The notes under the pieces were generated by a model. The model was not told the origin of the DNA and searched no databases. It worked only from the letters and a program-made list of their open reading frames with translations. Positions 55,133 through 63,440 of a stretch of DNA of 64,000 bases are shown piece by piece. The translations under genes and the position numbers were made by a program. Numbering within the stretch: position 1 is the first letter of the stretch; each line of letters opens with the position of its first letter. Origin of the DNA: JAKFWI01 sp031399165 (GTDB lineage: Bacteria; Pseudomonadota; Alphaproteobacteria; Caulobacterales; Aquidulcibacteraceae); NCBI GenBank assembly GCA_031399165.1, contig JANNOO010000043.1, positions 62,001-126,000 on the forward strand, in the 5' to 3' direction.

Positions 55133-56578
55133 GTGTTGGAGCTGCTCACATCGGACGAGATGTCCATGGCCGATAAGGCGGCGGAGCGCCTTGGCGCGAC
55201 GGCCGCGACCCTAATGGAACGCGCCGGGGTCGCGGTGGCGGCGGCGATGCGGGTGCGCTTCAGCCCGCGTCCCGTGCTGGTCCTCTGTGGCGCCGGGAAT
55301 AACGGTGGCGATGGGTACGTTGTTGCCCGCACGCTCGCCGAGGCCGGCTGGCCCGTCAGAGTGGCGGCTCTTGCTGCGGCCTCAGGGACTGCGGTTGGTG
55401 CGGCGGCGCGGTGGCCCGGGCCCGTGGCAGCCGTCACCGAGGCGCTAGCCGGCGAAGATGGCACGATCATTGACGCGCTGTTTGGCGCAGGCCTTTCAAA
55501 GCCTCTCACCGGGGTTTGCGCTTATCTGGCGGAGGCGTTCCCGGCCGAGCGGGTGGTCGCGGTCGATCTGCCGAGCGGCGTTCCTGGCGATGGAAGGCTG
55601 ATAGGCCCAGCGTTCAGCGCGGCGCTGACGGTCACGTTTGCCCGCAAGAAGCCGGCTCACGTGCTTTATCCGGCTCGCGCCCGCTGCGGCGTTATCGTGC
55701 TGGCGGACATCGGCATGCCGGATGCGGCGATTGCTGAAATTGGCGTCAGGGCCTGGGAAAACCAACCTGACTTGTGGCGCGATGCATTCCCATGGCCCTC
55801 AAACCAAACCCATAAGCACCAGCGCGGCTCGGTCGGTGTCGCCTCTGGCGGACCGTTGCGCACCGGCGCTGCACGGCTTGCGGCGCGTGGCGCTTTGCGC
55901 GCTGGCGCGGGCTTAGTGACCGTGCTCTCTCCACCCAACGCCGCGCTTGTAAACGCCGCACATCTGACCGCAATCATGCTTGAGACTGTTGCCGACGACG
56001 CCGTCCTTGCTACGCGCGCCGCGGCGTTTGACGCGTTCGTGCTTGGTCCCGCTTTCGGTTTGGGCGCGGCGACCCAGCGCGCCGCGCTCGCGGCGGCAGG
56101 GTCACGCAAGGCGCTAGTGCTCGACGCCGATGCGCTTACGGCGTTCAAGGACCAACCGGAAAAGCTGTTTGCGGTTCTGCATGCGCAGTGCCTGCTTACC
56201 CCTCACGAAGGCGAGTTTCGCAGATTGTTTCCTGACCTTTGCGGGGAGTCGGAATCGAAGCTGGAAAGGGTGCGGAAGGCTGCCGCGCGCGCGGGGTGCC
56301 CCATCCTATTGAAAGGGCCGGACACTGTGATCGCCGCGCCAGACGGTAGGGCGGCCGTGAATACCAACGCGCCATCGTTTCTCGCGACGGCCGGTGCGGG
56401 CGATGTACTTGCCGGCATCGCGGCGGGATTAGCGGCGCAGGGCATGGATATGTGGAGCGCCGGATGCGCGGCGGTCTGGCTGCATGCGGAGGCGGCGAAT
56501 GCTTTCGGTCCGGGCCTGGTCGCCGAGGATTTGTCCGAGGCCTTGCCTCATGCGCTTACGGCGTTGCGCCGTCCGTAA
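55133..56578 (+). CDS. nnr: Bifunctional NAD(P)H-hydrate epimerase/dehydratase
   Basis: A 481-residue metabolite repair enzyme that restores hydrated NAD(P)H. The N-terminal YjeF domain (about 1-205) carries LLTSDEMSMADKAA, MERAG, VLCGAGNNGGDGYVVARTL and the IIDALFGAGL motif; the C-terminal ADP-dependent dehydratase has HKHQRGSVGVASGGPLRTGAARLAARGALRAGAGLVTV and NTNAPSFLATAGAGDVLAGIAAGL. Both catalytic halves look intact. The start is a GTG at 55133; no strong SD is visible. Confidence 0.95.
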   Translation: MLELLTSDEMSMADKAAERLGATAATLMERAGVAVAAAMRVRFSPRPVLVLCGAGNNGGDGYVVARTLAEAGWPVRVAALAAASGTAVGAAARWPGPVAAVTEALAGEDGTIIDALFGAGLSKPLTGVCAYLAEAFPAERVVAVDLPSGVPGDGRLIGPAFSAALTVTFARKKPAHVLYPARARCGVIVLADIGMPDAAIAEIGVRAWENQPDLWRDAFPWPSNQTHKHQRGSVGVASGGPLRTGAARLAARGALRAGAGLVTVLSPPNAALVNAAHLTAIMLETVADDAVLATRAAAFDAFVLGPAFGLGAATQRAALAAAGSRKALVLDADALTAFKDQPEKLFAVLHAQCLLTPHEGEFRRLFPDLCGESESKLERVRKAAARAGCPILLKGPDTVIAAPDGRAAVNTNAPSFLATAGAGDVLAGIAAGLAAQGMDMWSAGCAAVWLHAEAANAFGPGLVAEDLSEALPHALTALRRP

Positions 56579-56608
56579 CGCCATAAGCGCATGAGAGGCT
56601 AATTCGCT

Positions 56609-58186
56609 TCAAAGGAGGGCTTCTAGTACGTCGAGTGTGTCTGCCTCTGCCGCTGGCTTGTCCCACCGGATGCGCTTGATGCGCGGAAACCTCATGGCGA
56701 CACCCGATTTATGACGTCCCGATCGCGAAAGGCCTTCGAACGCCACCTCCAGCACGAGGCCAAAATCACGACCAGCCTTGACCGCGCGCACCGGGCCGAA
56801 CCGCTCGGTCGTATGATCGCGAACGAACTTGTCCAGTTGGACCAGTTCTTCGTCGGTGAACCCGAAATAGGCCTTCCCGACCGGCGTCAGCTCGTCGCCG
56901 CGCCAGACGCCGAACGTGTAGTCAGAGTAAAACGAACTGCGCTTGCCATGTCCGCGCTGAGCGTACATCAGCACCGCATCGACCGTGAACGGATCGCGTT
57001 TCCACTTGAACCATGGGCCTTTAGGTCTGCCGGACTCGTAAATTGAATCCCAGCGCTTCAACATGAGTCCCTCAATCACCTCGTGAGGTGGATTTGATCG
57101 CGCGTGTGCGAGGCTTTCCCAGTCTGACGCCTGAAAAAGCGGCGAAAGATCGATCCGGGGAGAGGAGGCGCACAACACAAATTCTTCGAGCTTGATGCGT
57201 CTTTCTTTGAAGGAAAGGGCGCGCAGGTCGCCTGCTTCATCGGCTAACAGATCATAGGCGCGGATGAAGGCCGGATATTTCTCCATTATTCCGCGATCGA
57301 CCTTCTTGCGGTTGAGGCGCTGCTGGAGATCGTTAAATGGCGCAGCGCTCCCGTCCGGTGCGCGGACCAGCAATTCGCCATCGATCGCGCCTTCGAATGA
57401 CAGATGCGCGACGACATCGGGAAAGGCGTGAGTGAGATCTTCGCCTGCGCGGCTGTAGAGTTTGCGCACGCCGCCGTCGCTGACCGCTTGCACGCGCACG
57501 CCATCCCATTTCCATTCGGCCGCGTAATCGGCGGGATCAATCTTCGAACGATCAATTTCCTCGATCGCGTGCGCGAGCATTACCGGCCTGAATGGCGCGC
57601 TCGCGCGGCCTGATGGCCGCTCCCCCTTGCTCTCGAGCCAGGCAAACAGGTCTGCGTAGGGTGGCGTTAGGCCGTGCCAAAGTTCTTCGATCTCTCCGAT
57701 GGGCACGCTGCCAAAATCCGCTAACGCTTGCTTTACGAGCCGTGCGCCTGCGCCAATTCGAAAACCGCCAGCGACCAGTTTCAGCAGCGCCCAGCGGCCC
57801 GTTGCATCAAGCGAGTCCAGCCAGCGCTCGATATGGCGCGGGGCTTCTGCTTTGGACGAAGCACGTAACGTTTCGACAATTTCGCCGAGGCTTGGGCTAA
57901 CATTTGCGCCGCGTTTGGCCGGCCAGATCAGCGCAATGGTTTCGGCTAGATCGCCGACGTAGTCATAGGAAAGTTCAAACAGCGTTTGATCAACGCGCTC
58001 GACCACGAGCGCACGCAGCGCCGCGGGTTTGGCGGCGGCGAAGCTGAGGGAGCCGGCAATCGCGGCGAGCGCATAACCGCGATCTGGATCGGGCGCTGTT
58101 TTAAAGTAGTCTCGCAGCAGGGTCAGCTTGCCGTTACGGGCGGGCGTAAGGATCAGGCGATCGAGCAGGTTGGCGAAGGCGCGCAT
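56609..58186 (-). CDS. Cisplatin damage response ATP-dependent DNA ligase
   Basis: A 525-residue DNA ligase of the bacterial group that travels with Lhr-Core, exonuclease and PdeM. The adenylation Lys226 is in AAEWKWDGVRVQ; other nucleotidyltransferase motifs are YSRAGEDLTHAFPD, IDGELLV, EGLMLKRWDSIY and WFKWKRDPFTVDAVLMYAQ. An N-terminal helical DNA-binding domain (1-200) and a C-terminal OB-fold complete it. The family is linked to resistance to cisplatin-like damage. Its ATG overlaps the stop of the upstream exonuclease gene by one base. Confidence 0.95.
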   Translation of the reverse strand: MRAFANLLDRLILTPARNGKLTLLRDYFKTAPDPDRGYALAAIAGSLSFAAAKPAALRALVVERVDQTLFELSYDYVGDLAETIALIWPAKRGANVSPSLGEIVETLRASSKAEAPRHIERWLDSLDATGRWALLKLVAGGFRIGAGARLVKQALADFGSVPIGEIEELWHGLTPPYADLFAWLESKGERPSGRASAPFRPVMLAHAIEEIDRSKIDPADYAAEWKWDGVRVQAVSDGGVRKLYSRAGEDLTHAFPDVVAHLSFEGAIDGELLVRAPDGSAAPFNDLQQRLNRKKVDRGIMEKYPAFIRAYDLLADEAGDLRALSFKERRIKLEEFVLCASSPRIDLSPLFQASDWESLAHARSNPPHEVIEGLMLKRWDSIYESGRPKGPWFKWKRDPFTVDAVLMYAQRGHGKRSSFYSDYTFGVWRGDELTPVGKAYFGFTDEELVQLDKFVRDHTTERFGPVRAVKAGRDFGLVLEVAFEGLSRSGRHKSGVAMRFPRIKRIRWDKPAAEADTLDVLEALL

Positions 58187-59205
58187 TATTCCGCGTCGTC
58201 GTCATAGCCGACGAGGTCGAGCCGGCGCGCCTTCAGACTTCTTAGTTCGGCCCACCGCGCGAGAGCGTCGTCGCGCCCGTGCGTTATCCAAAGTTCCTGC
58301 GGACTGATCTCTGAGATGGTCTGCGTAAGTTCGTCCCAATCGGCATGGTCGGAAATGACCAGTGGCAGCTCCACGCCGCGTTGCTTTGCGCGTTGACGTA
58401 CTGACATCCAGCCGGAAGCGAAACAATCGAGCGGTTCGGCAAACCGCCGCGCCCAGCGCTCCTGCAGCGCCGAAGGCGGGGCGATGACGATCTCGCCAGC
58501 GAAATCGTGGTTCTGGCCCTTGCTCAAAGTCGCGGGCGCGAGCGGACCGAGTTCGACGCCCAACTCCTGATAAAGGTCGCACAATCGCTGCACGGCTCCA
58601 TGCAGATAGATCGTGCTCGTCCAGCCAGCCTCGCGCAATAGCGCGATGACACGCTGGGCTTTCCCAAGTGCGTAGGCGCCGACGATATGCGTGCGTTCTG
58701 GAAATTGTGTGACGGAGCGCAGAAGTTTTGCAATCTCCTCACTGGGATCGGGATGACGGAAAACGGGCAGTGCGAAGGTCGCTTCTGATATGAACACGTC
58801 GCAGGGCGTGACCTCGAACCCGGCGCAGGTCGGATCGCGCCGGCGCTTGTAATCGCCCGACGCCACCATGGTTATGCCTTTCCAGCGGACCACGGCCTGC
58901 GCTGATCCAAGGACGTGCCCGGCGGGCGCCAAACTGAGTTCGACGCCGTCGATGGAAATACGGTGGCCGTAGGCAGCCGCCTGCGTCTGGCCAGCAAACT
59001 CCTCGCCATAGCGCGCGCCCATAATGGCCAGCGTTTCGGGGGTGGCCAGCACGCTCCCGTGGCCGGCGCGAGCGTGATCCGAATGGCCGTGGGTGATGAC
59101 CGCGCGATTCACCGGACGGACCGGATCGATATAAAACCCTCCAGGCTTACAAAAGAGGCCCTCCGGCGCGGGACATAGGAGATCGGAAAACTGCACGCTT
59201 TCCAT
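58186..59205 (-). CDS. Ligase-associated DNA exonuclease (MBL/beta-CASP)
   Basis: A 339-residue metallo-beta-lactamase/beta-CASP nuclease related to SNM1 and Artemis. The HxHxDH metal motif is at 39-44 (ITHGHSDHARAG), followed by a metal site near GSAQAVVRWKGITMVASGDYKR, the beta-CASP segment IVGAYALGKAQRVIALL and the late SDHADWDELTQTI and ITHGRDDAL histidines. It trims DNA ends before ligation. It is 30 bases downstream of the unknown membrane protein gene and coupled to the ligase gene. Confidence 0.95.
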   Translation of the reverse strand: MESVQFSDLLCPAPEGLFCKPGGFYIDPVRPVNRAVITHGHSDHARAGHGSVLATPETLAIMGARYGEEFAGQTQAAAYGHRISIDGVELSLAPAGHVLGSAQAVVRWKGITMVASGDYKRRRDPTCAGFEVTPCDVFISEATFALPVFRHPDPSEEIAKLLRSVTQFPERTHIVGAYALGKAQRVIALLREAGWTSTIYLHGAVQRLCDLYQELGVELGPLAPATLSKGQNHDFAGEIVIAPPSALQERWARRFAEPLDCFASGWMSVRQRAKQRGVELPLVISDHADWDELTQTISEISPQELWITHGRDDALARWAELRSLKARRLDLVGYDDDAE

Positions 59206-59235
59206 ATAGGCGCGCGGGGCGCGGCGTCAGCCCGC

Positions 59236-59925
59236 CTATTCCCGCAATTGGCCAATAATCATGATCTTTTGCCAGATCTTCCGGCCGAGATTCGCGGTGA
59301 GGTTTTCGACATCATTGACCGCGTCGATTACCACGCCGTCCCGCATATTTTCGGCGTATAGCGCCGCCAGCTTGCCCATCAACGCTAACATCTCGGCGCA
59401 ATACTCGAGATAGCGCGTCAGCTGGAACTCGTTCATTTCCCTTTTTGGCGAAGAGGCTGTTGGCGCTGAAAGCAGGGTGGTCGGATCCTTGGTCAGCTGA
59501 TGCATATCGATGACATGCGCCATGACCCGCAGTTCGTGTAACGCCGCCAAGACCTTGCCGCGCTTCCAGCGCGTTTCCACACTAAGCAGGAACCAGATCG
59601 CGCCGCCAAATAGAAGCAGCAGGTTCACGGCCGCCTCCAGCCCTTGCACCAAGGCCGGTGCGTCGAGGTCGCTTGGCGCTAGGCGCAGAAACCGGGCGGC
59701 GGCGATTTGGGCGACCAGGCCTGCTGCGATCAGCGTAATGACGCTGATGCGGATGGACAGATTGGGACGCGCCAGCGCTTGCGCACGCGCGGCGCTAGAG
59801 CGGGCGAGCGCGGTCAATTCGATCGCTACGCGGGACAGGCCAGATTGTGGGAACCTTTCGCCGACCCGCGCTTCTAACCGCGACAGAGTATCGATGATCT
59901 TTGATGGTTCCAGGCTTCGGTACAT
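59236..59925 (-). CDS. Unrecognised two-helix membrane protein in the repair cluster
   Basis: A 229-residue protein whose function I do not know. The N-terminal 55 residues are amphipathic and helical (IIDTLSRLEARVGERFPQSGLSRVAIEL); two transmembrane helices lie at about 58-78 and 95-115; a strongly patterned polar stretch follows (HELRVMAHVIDMHQLTKDP, 130-148), then a helical C-terminal region (EFQLTRYLEYCAEMLALMGKLAALYAENM). I predict both termini on the same side, probably cytoplasmic. It lies 30 bases before the exonuclease gene on the same strand and 47 bases from the divergent Lhr-Core start, so it is likely co-regulated with the repair enzymes. Confidence 0.75.
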   Translation of the reverse strand: MYRSLEPSKIIDTLSRLEARVGERFPQSGLSRVAIELTALARSSAARAQALARPNLSIRISVITLIAAGLVAQIAAARFLRLAPSDLDAPALVQGLEAAVNLLLLFGGAIWFLLSVETRWKRGKVLAALHELRVMAHVIDMHQLTKDPTTLLSAPTASSPKREMNEFQLTRYLEYCAEMLALMGKLAALYAENMRDGVVIDAVNDVENLTANLGRKIWQKIMIIGQLRE

Positions 59926-59972
59926 GCGTGATCCCGCCGCGCGCCAATGCTAAGCACGGCGCTTACGCCCGT

Positions 59973-62468
59973 ATGGAGAAGCCTACAAGCATGGCGGCGC
60001 GCCTGCCCGAACCGTTCGCCGCTTGGTTTGCCGCGCGAGGCTGGACGCCGCGAGCGCACCAATTGGCGCTGCTGGAGGCTGCGCAGGCGGGCCGCTCCAC
60101 GCTTCTCATCGCGCCAACGGGCGGCGGCAAAACCTTGGCCGGCTTTTTACCAAGTCTGATCGAATTATCCCCCGTGATGGCGCTGAAGCGGCGGCCGCAC
60201 CGGCTGCACACGCTATATATCTCGCCATTAAAAGCGTTGGCCGTCGATGTCGCGCGCAACGTCATGACGCCAGCGCAGGAAATGCAATTGCCGTTGCGGA
60301 TAGAGACGCGCACTGGTGACACGACGCCGGCGCGCCGCCAGCGCCAGCGCGCGTTTCCGCCAGACATTTTGCTGACGACGCCCGAACAGCTTGCGCTGCT
60401 GATCGCCTCGGAACACGCCCGCGTGTTTTTCAGTGACATCAAGGCGCTGATTGTCGATGAAATTCATTCTCTAGCGCCGACTAAGCGCGGCGATTTGCTG
60501 TCCCTGGCGATGGAGCGGCTGGAGACATGGTCGCCTGGTTATCGCCGTATTGGCTTGTCTGCCACGGTGCCTGACCCGGAGGCGCTGAAAGATTGGCTTG
60601 GCGGGCAGGAGATTGTGCGCGGTGCGGGCGGCGCGCCACCTGAAATTGAGGTGCTGGCGTCTAAGGGCGACATCCCGTGGGCCGGTCATACCGGCCGCCA
60701 CATAATGGGGGACGTCTACGCAGCCATTAAGCGCGCAGGCGTTACACTTGTTTTCGTCAATACGCGGGCGCAGGCCGAGTTTTCATTCCAGGAATTGTGG
60801 CGGATCAACGAAGATAACTTGCCGATAGCGCTGCATCACGGCTCGCTCGATGTCAGTCAGCGCCGCAAGGTGGAAGCGGCGATGGCGCGCGGGGATTTAC
60901 GCGCGGTCGTTTGCACCTCAACGCTCGATCTGGGCGTCGACTGGGGCGAGGTTGATCTGGTGGTTCAGCTTGGCGCGCCTAAAGGCTGTTCGCGCCTCGT
61001 GCAGCGCATCGGCCGCGCAAATCACCGCCTTGACGATCCCAGCCGTGCGCTCCTTGCGCCAAACAACCGCTTCGAAGTGCTGGAGTGCCGGGCTGCGAAA
61101 GAGGCGGTCGAGCATGGCGCGCTCGACGGCGCGACGACAAAGCGGGGATCGCTCGACGTGTTGGCGCAACACATTATGGGTGTTGCCTGCGGCGAAGCCT
61201 TCTCGGCCGATCAACTCCACGCGGAAGTAACATGCGCTGCGCCTTACAAGGATTTGAGCCGTGAGGATTTCGATCGGCTCCTCGATGTCGCGGCGACGGG
61301 GGGATACGCGCTGCGCGCCTACGAACGCTACCGCCGAATCGTGCAGGGTCAGGATGGGCTCTGGCATGTGCGCAATCGTGAGATCGCGACGCAACACAGG
61401 CTCAATGTCGGCACGATCATTGAATCCGAAATGCTTGATGTCCGGCTGGTCGGCCGCGCCCGCGACCGGCGCGCGGGGCGCAAACGCGGTGAGCCCGGTC
61501 AAGGGCCGATCATCGCCGGGCGAAAGCTAGGACAGATCGAAGAATACTTCATCGAAGGCCTGACGCCGGGGGACACCTTCCTGTTCGCCGGCCAGATTCT
61601 TCGTTTCGAGGGCTTGGCCGACAATGACGTGCTGGCGTCCCACGCCAAAGGCGATACCGAACCAAAAATTCCATCCTATGCCGGCGGCAAATTTCCGCTC
61701 TCCACGTTCCTGGCGGCGAGAGTACGCGAACTCGTTCACGATCCTGCGCAGTGGAGTGGGCTGCCCGTTCAGGTTTCCGAATGGCTTATGTTGCAACAGC
61801 AGCGCTCGATTATTCCTGACGCCGATCAATTGCTCGTGGAGACGTTTCCGCGCGGCAGCCGCTATTACCTTGTTTGCTATCCGTTCGAAGGGCGGCTGGC
61901 GCACCAGACGCTTGGCATGTTGCTGACACGCCGCCTCGAACGCCTACGCAAACGGCCGCTCGGCTTCGTCGCCAGCGAGTATGCGTTGAGCGTTTGGACG
62001 CTTTCGCCGCTGCACGACGTCGATATGGCGCACCTGTTCGACGAAGACATGCTCGGCGACGATCTGGATTCCTGGCTCGCTGAAAGCAATTTGATGAAGC
62101 GCACCTTCCGTAATTGCGCGATAATCGCAGGGCTGATCACGCGCAAACATCCCGGTCAGGAAAAGAGCGGCCGGCAAGTCACCTTTTCTACGGATCTGCT
62201 TTACGACGTGCTGCGCCGTCACGAGCCAGACCACATTCTGTTGCGTGCCGCGTTTCAGGACGCCGGGGACGGATTGCTTGATATCCGCCGATTGGGTGAA
62301 TTGCTCGCGCGCGCCAAAGGGCGGATTGTCCACGCCGCCCTGGACCGGATATCGCCATTTGCAGTGCCGGTGATGATGGAGATCGGCCGCGAAAGCGTCG
62401 ATGGGGAAGCGCGCGAAGCAATCCTTGAGGAAGCCGCGGCGGATATTATCTCTGAGGCGATGGGCTGA
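59973..62468 (+). CDS. Ligase-associated DEXH-box helicase, Lhr-Core type
   Basis: An 831-residue superfamily 2 helicase of the Lhr-Core group. Walker A is APTGGGKT (47-54), Walker B DEIH (162-165), SAT motif at 196-198; the second RecA domain has VFVNTRAQAEFSF, VCTSTLDLGVDWGEVD and QRIGRANHR. The winged-helix and Lhr-specific core fill the C-terminal half. It translocates 3' to 5' along single-stranded DNA in characterised relatives. The start at ATG 59973 (MEKPTSMAARLPEP) avoids overlap with the divergent membrane protein gene; an open frame extends to 59901. Confidence 0.93.
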   Translation: MEKPTSMAARLPEPFAAWFAARGWTPRAHQLALLEAAQAGRSTLLIAPTGGGKTLAGFLPSLIELSPVMALKRRPHRLHTLYISPLKALAVDVARNVMTPAQEMQLPLRIETRTGDTTPARRQRQRAFPPDILLTTPEQLALLIASEHARVFFSDIKALIVDEIHSLAPTKRGDLLSLAMERLETWSPGYRRIGLSATVPDPEALKDWLGGQEIVRGAGGAPPEIEVLASKGDIPWAGHTGRHIMGDVYAAIKRAGVTLVFVNTRAQAEFSFQELWRINEDNLPIALHHGSLDVSQRRKVEAAMARGDLRAVVCTSTLDLGVDWGEVDLVVQLGAPKGCSRLVQRIGRANHRLDDPSRALLAPNNRFEVLECRAAKEAVEHGALDGATTKRGSLDVLAQHIMGVACGEAFSADQLHAEVTCAAPYKDLSREDFDRLLDVAATGGYALRAYERYRRIVQGQDGLWHVRNREIATQHRLNVGTIIESEMLDVRLVGRARDRRAGRKRGEPGQGPIIAGRKLGQIEEYFIEGLTPGDTFLFAGQILRFEGLADNDVLASHAKGDTEPKIPSYAGGKFPLSTFLAARVRELVHDPAQWSGLPVQVSEWLMLQQQRSIIPDADQLLVETFPRGSRYYLVCYPFEGRLAHQTLGMLLTRRLERLRKRPLGFVASEYALSVWTLSPLHDVDMAHLFDEDMLGDDLDSWLAESNLMKRTFRNCAIIAGLITRKHPGQEKSGRQVTFSTDLLYDVLRRHEPDHILLRAAFQDAGDGLLDIRRLGELLARAKGRIVHAALDRISPFAVPVMMEIGRESVDGEAREAILEEAAADIISEAMG

Positions 62469-62508
62469 AGCAGGTTGGCCGGGACGAGAGTCGCCATAGC
62501 TTCAAATC

Positions 62509-62601
62509 ATGCAAATGATCCTCATAGGGACTTGGCGGGCGGTGGGCGTGACGCTTGGCGTGGCATTCCTTGCCCTGGGCATGCTGCAAATCGTCGGCTA
62601 G
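62509..62601 (+). CDS. Possible 30-residue single-helix membrane microprotein
   Basis: An ATG-initiated frame in the 279-base gap between the helicase and PdeM genes encodes MQMILIGTWRAVGVTLGVAF followed by LALGMLQIVG. It is almost wholly hydrophobic with one Arg near the middle of the first half, like known small bacterial membrane proteins. No strong Shine-Dalgarno is present and 30 codons can arise by chance, so this is a candidate only. Confidence 0.25.
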   Translation: MQMILIGTWRAVGVTLGVAFLALGMLQIVG

Positions 62602-62747
62602 CTGACCTCGCCTGTGGATAAAGATCAGACGCGATTGCCGTGCCGGCAATTCCGGGTAAATGGCGGCCTATGGCCTTGCTTTCCGGCGCAAACACGCAGC
62701 CCCGCGCCAGACTAGGGACGCGCGCCGCGCATGCGCTCAAACCAGCC

Positions 62748-63440
62748 ATGGAAACCAGCGGTGACGGTGTCAGCCTTCGGCTTGGCGGTTTGCGCGTAAC
62801 GGCTTTGCCGGAAGGGGCGTTGTGGCTGGCCGAACGGGAATTGCTTGTTGTCTCCGATCTACACCTTGAAAAGGGCACCGCCTTCGCGCGCGGCGGCCAT
62901 CGTTTGCCGCCCTACGATACCCGCGCCACGCTGCAGAGACTTGCTGCTCTGATGGCTTCGCTCAAGCCGCGCACTGTGGTTTCCCTCGGCGACACGTTCC
63001 ACGATCGCGGCGCCATGAGGCGGCTGGACGCCGCCGACCGTGAGCTCCTTTCCACAATCGTCGATTTCACGGACTGGGTATGGATCGAGGGCAATCATGA
63101 CCCGGAGCCGCCCTACGGCCTGGGTGGACGCAGTGAAAACGAACTGAAGGTGCTTGGCCTGACATTCCGTCACGAGCCGGCGCATGGCGCTGCCGGCGAG
63201 ATTTGCGGGCATCTACATCCCTGCGCGCGCGTAGCGGCGCGTAGCGGCTCTGTGCGCCGCCGCTGTTTTGCAACTGATGGCGTGCGCATGGTGATGCCCG
63301 CGTTCGGGGCCTACGCCGGTGGCTTGAACGTGCGCGACGACGCGTTCAGCACATTGTTCCCGAACGACTGCTACGCTTTGATGATGGGGCGGAGCCGAGT
63401 GTATCCTGCTGGCCCTGACCGGCTGGTCGGCGACAGCTAG
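62748..63440 (+). CDS. pdeM: Ligase-associated metallophosphoesterase endonuclease PdeM
   Basis: A 230-residue binuclear metallophosphoesterase (MPE), the fourth enzyme of the cluster, with manganese-dependent phosphodiesterase and DNA endonuclease activity in relatives. Motifs: VVSDLHLEKG (Asp37-x-His39), LGDTFHD (Gly81-Asp82), EGNHD (115-118) and CGHLHPCARV (154-157), then RRRCFATDGVRMVMPAFGAYAGGLNV. I start at ATG 62748; the open frame extends to 62640 but without family-like sequence. It is on the same strand as Lhr-Core and converges with the SEL1 gene (four-base overlap). Confidence 0.94.
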   Translation: METSGDGVSLRLGGLRVTALPEGALWLAERELLVVSDLHLEKGTAFARGGHRLPPYDTRATLQRLAALMASLKPRTVVSLGDTFHDRGAMRRLDAADRELLSTIVDFTDWVWIEGNHDPEPPYGLGGRSENELKVLGLTFRHEPAHGAAGEICGHLHPCARVAARSGSVRRRCFATDGVRMVMPAFGAYAGGLNVRDDAFSTLFPNDCYALMMGRSRVYPAGPDRLVGDS

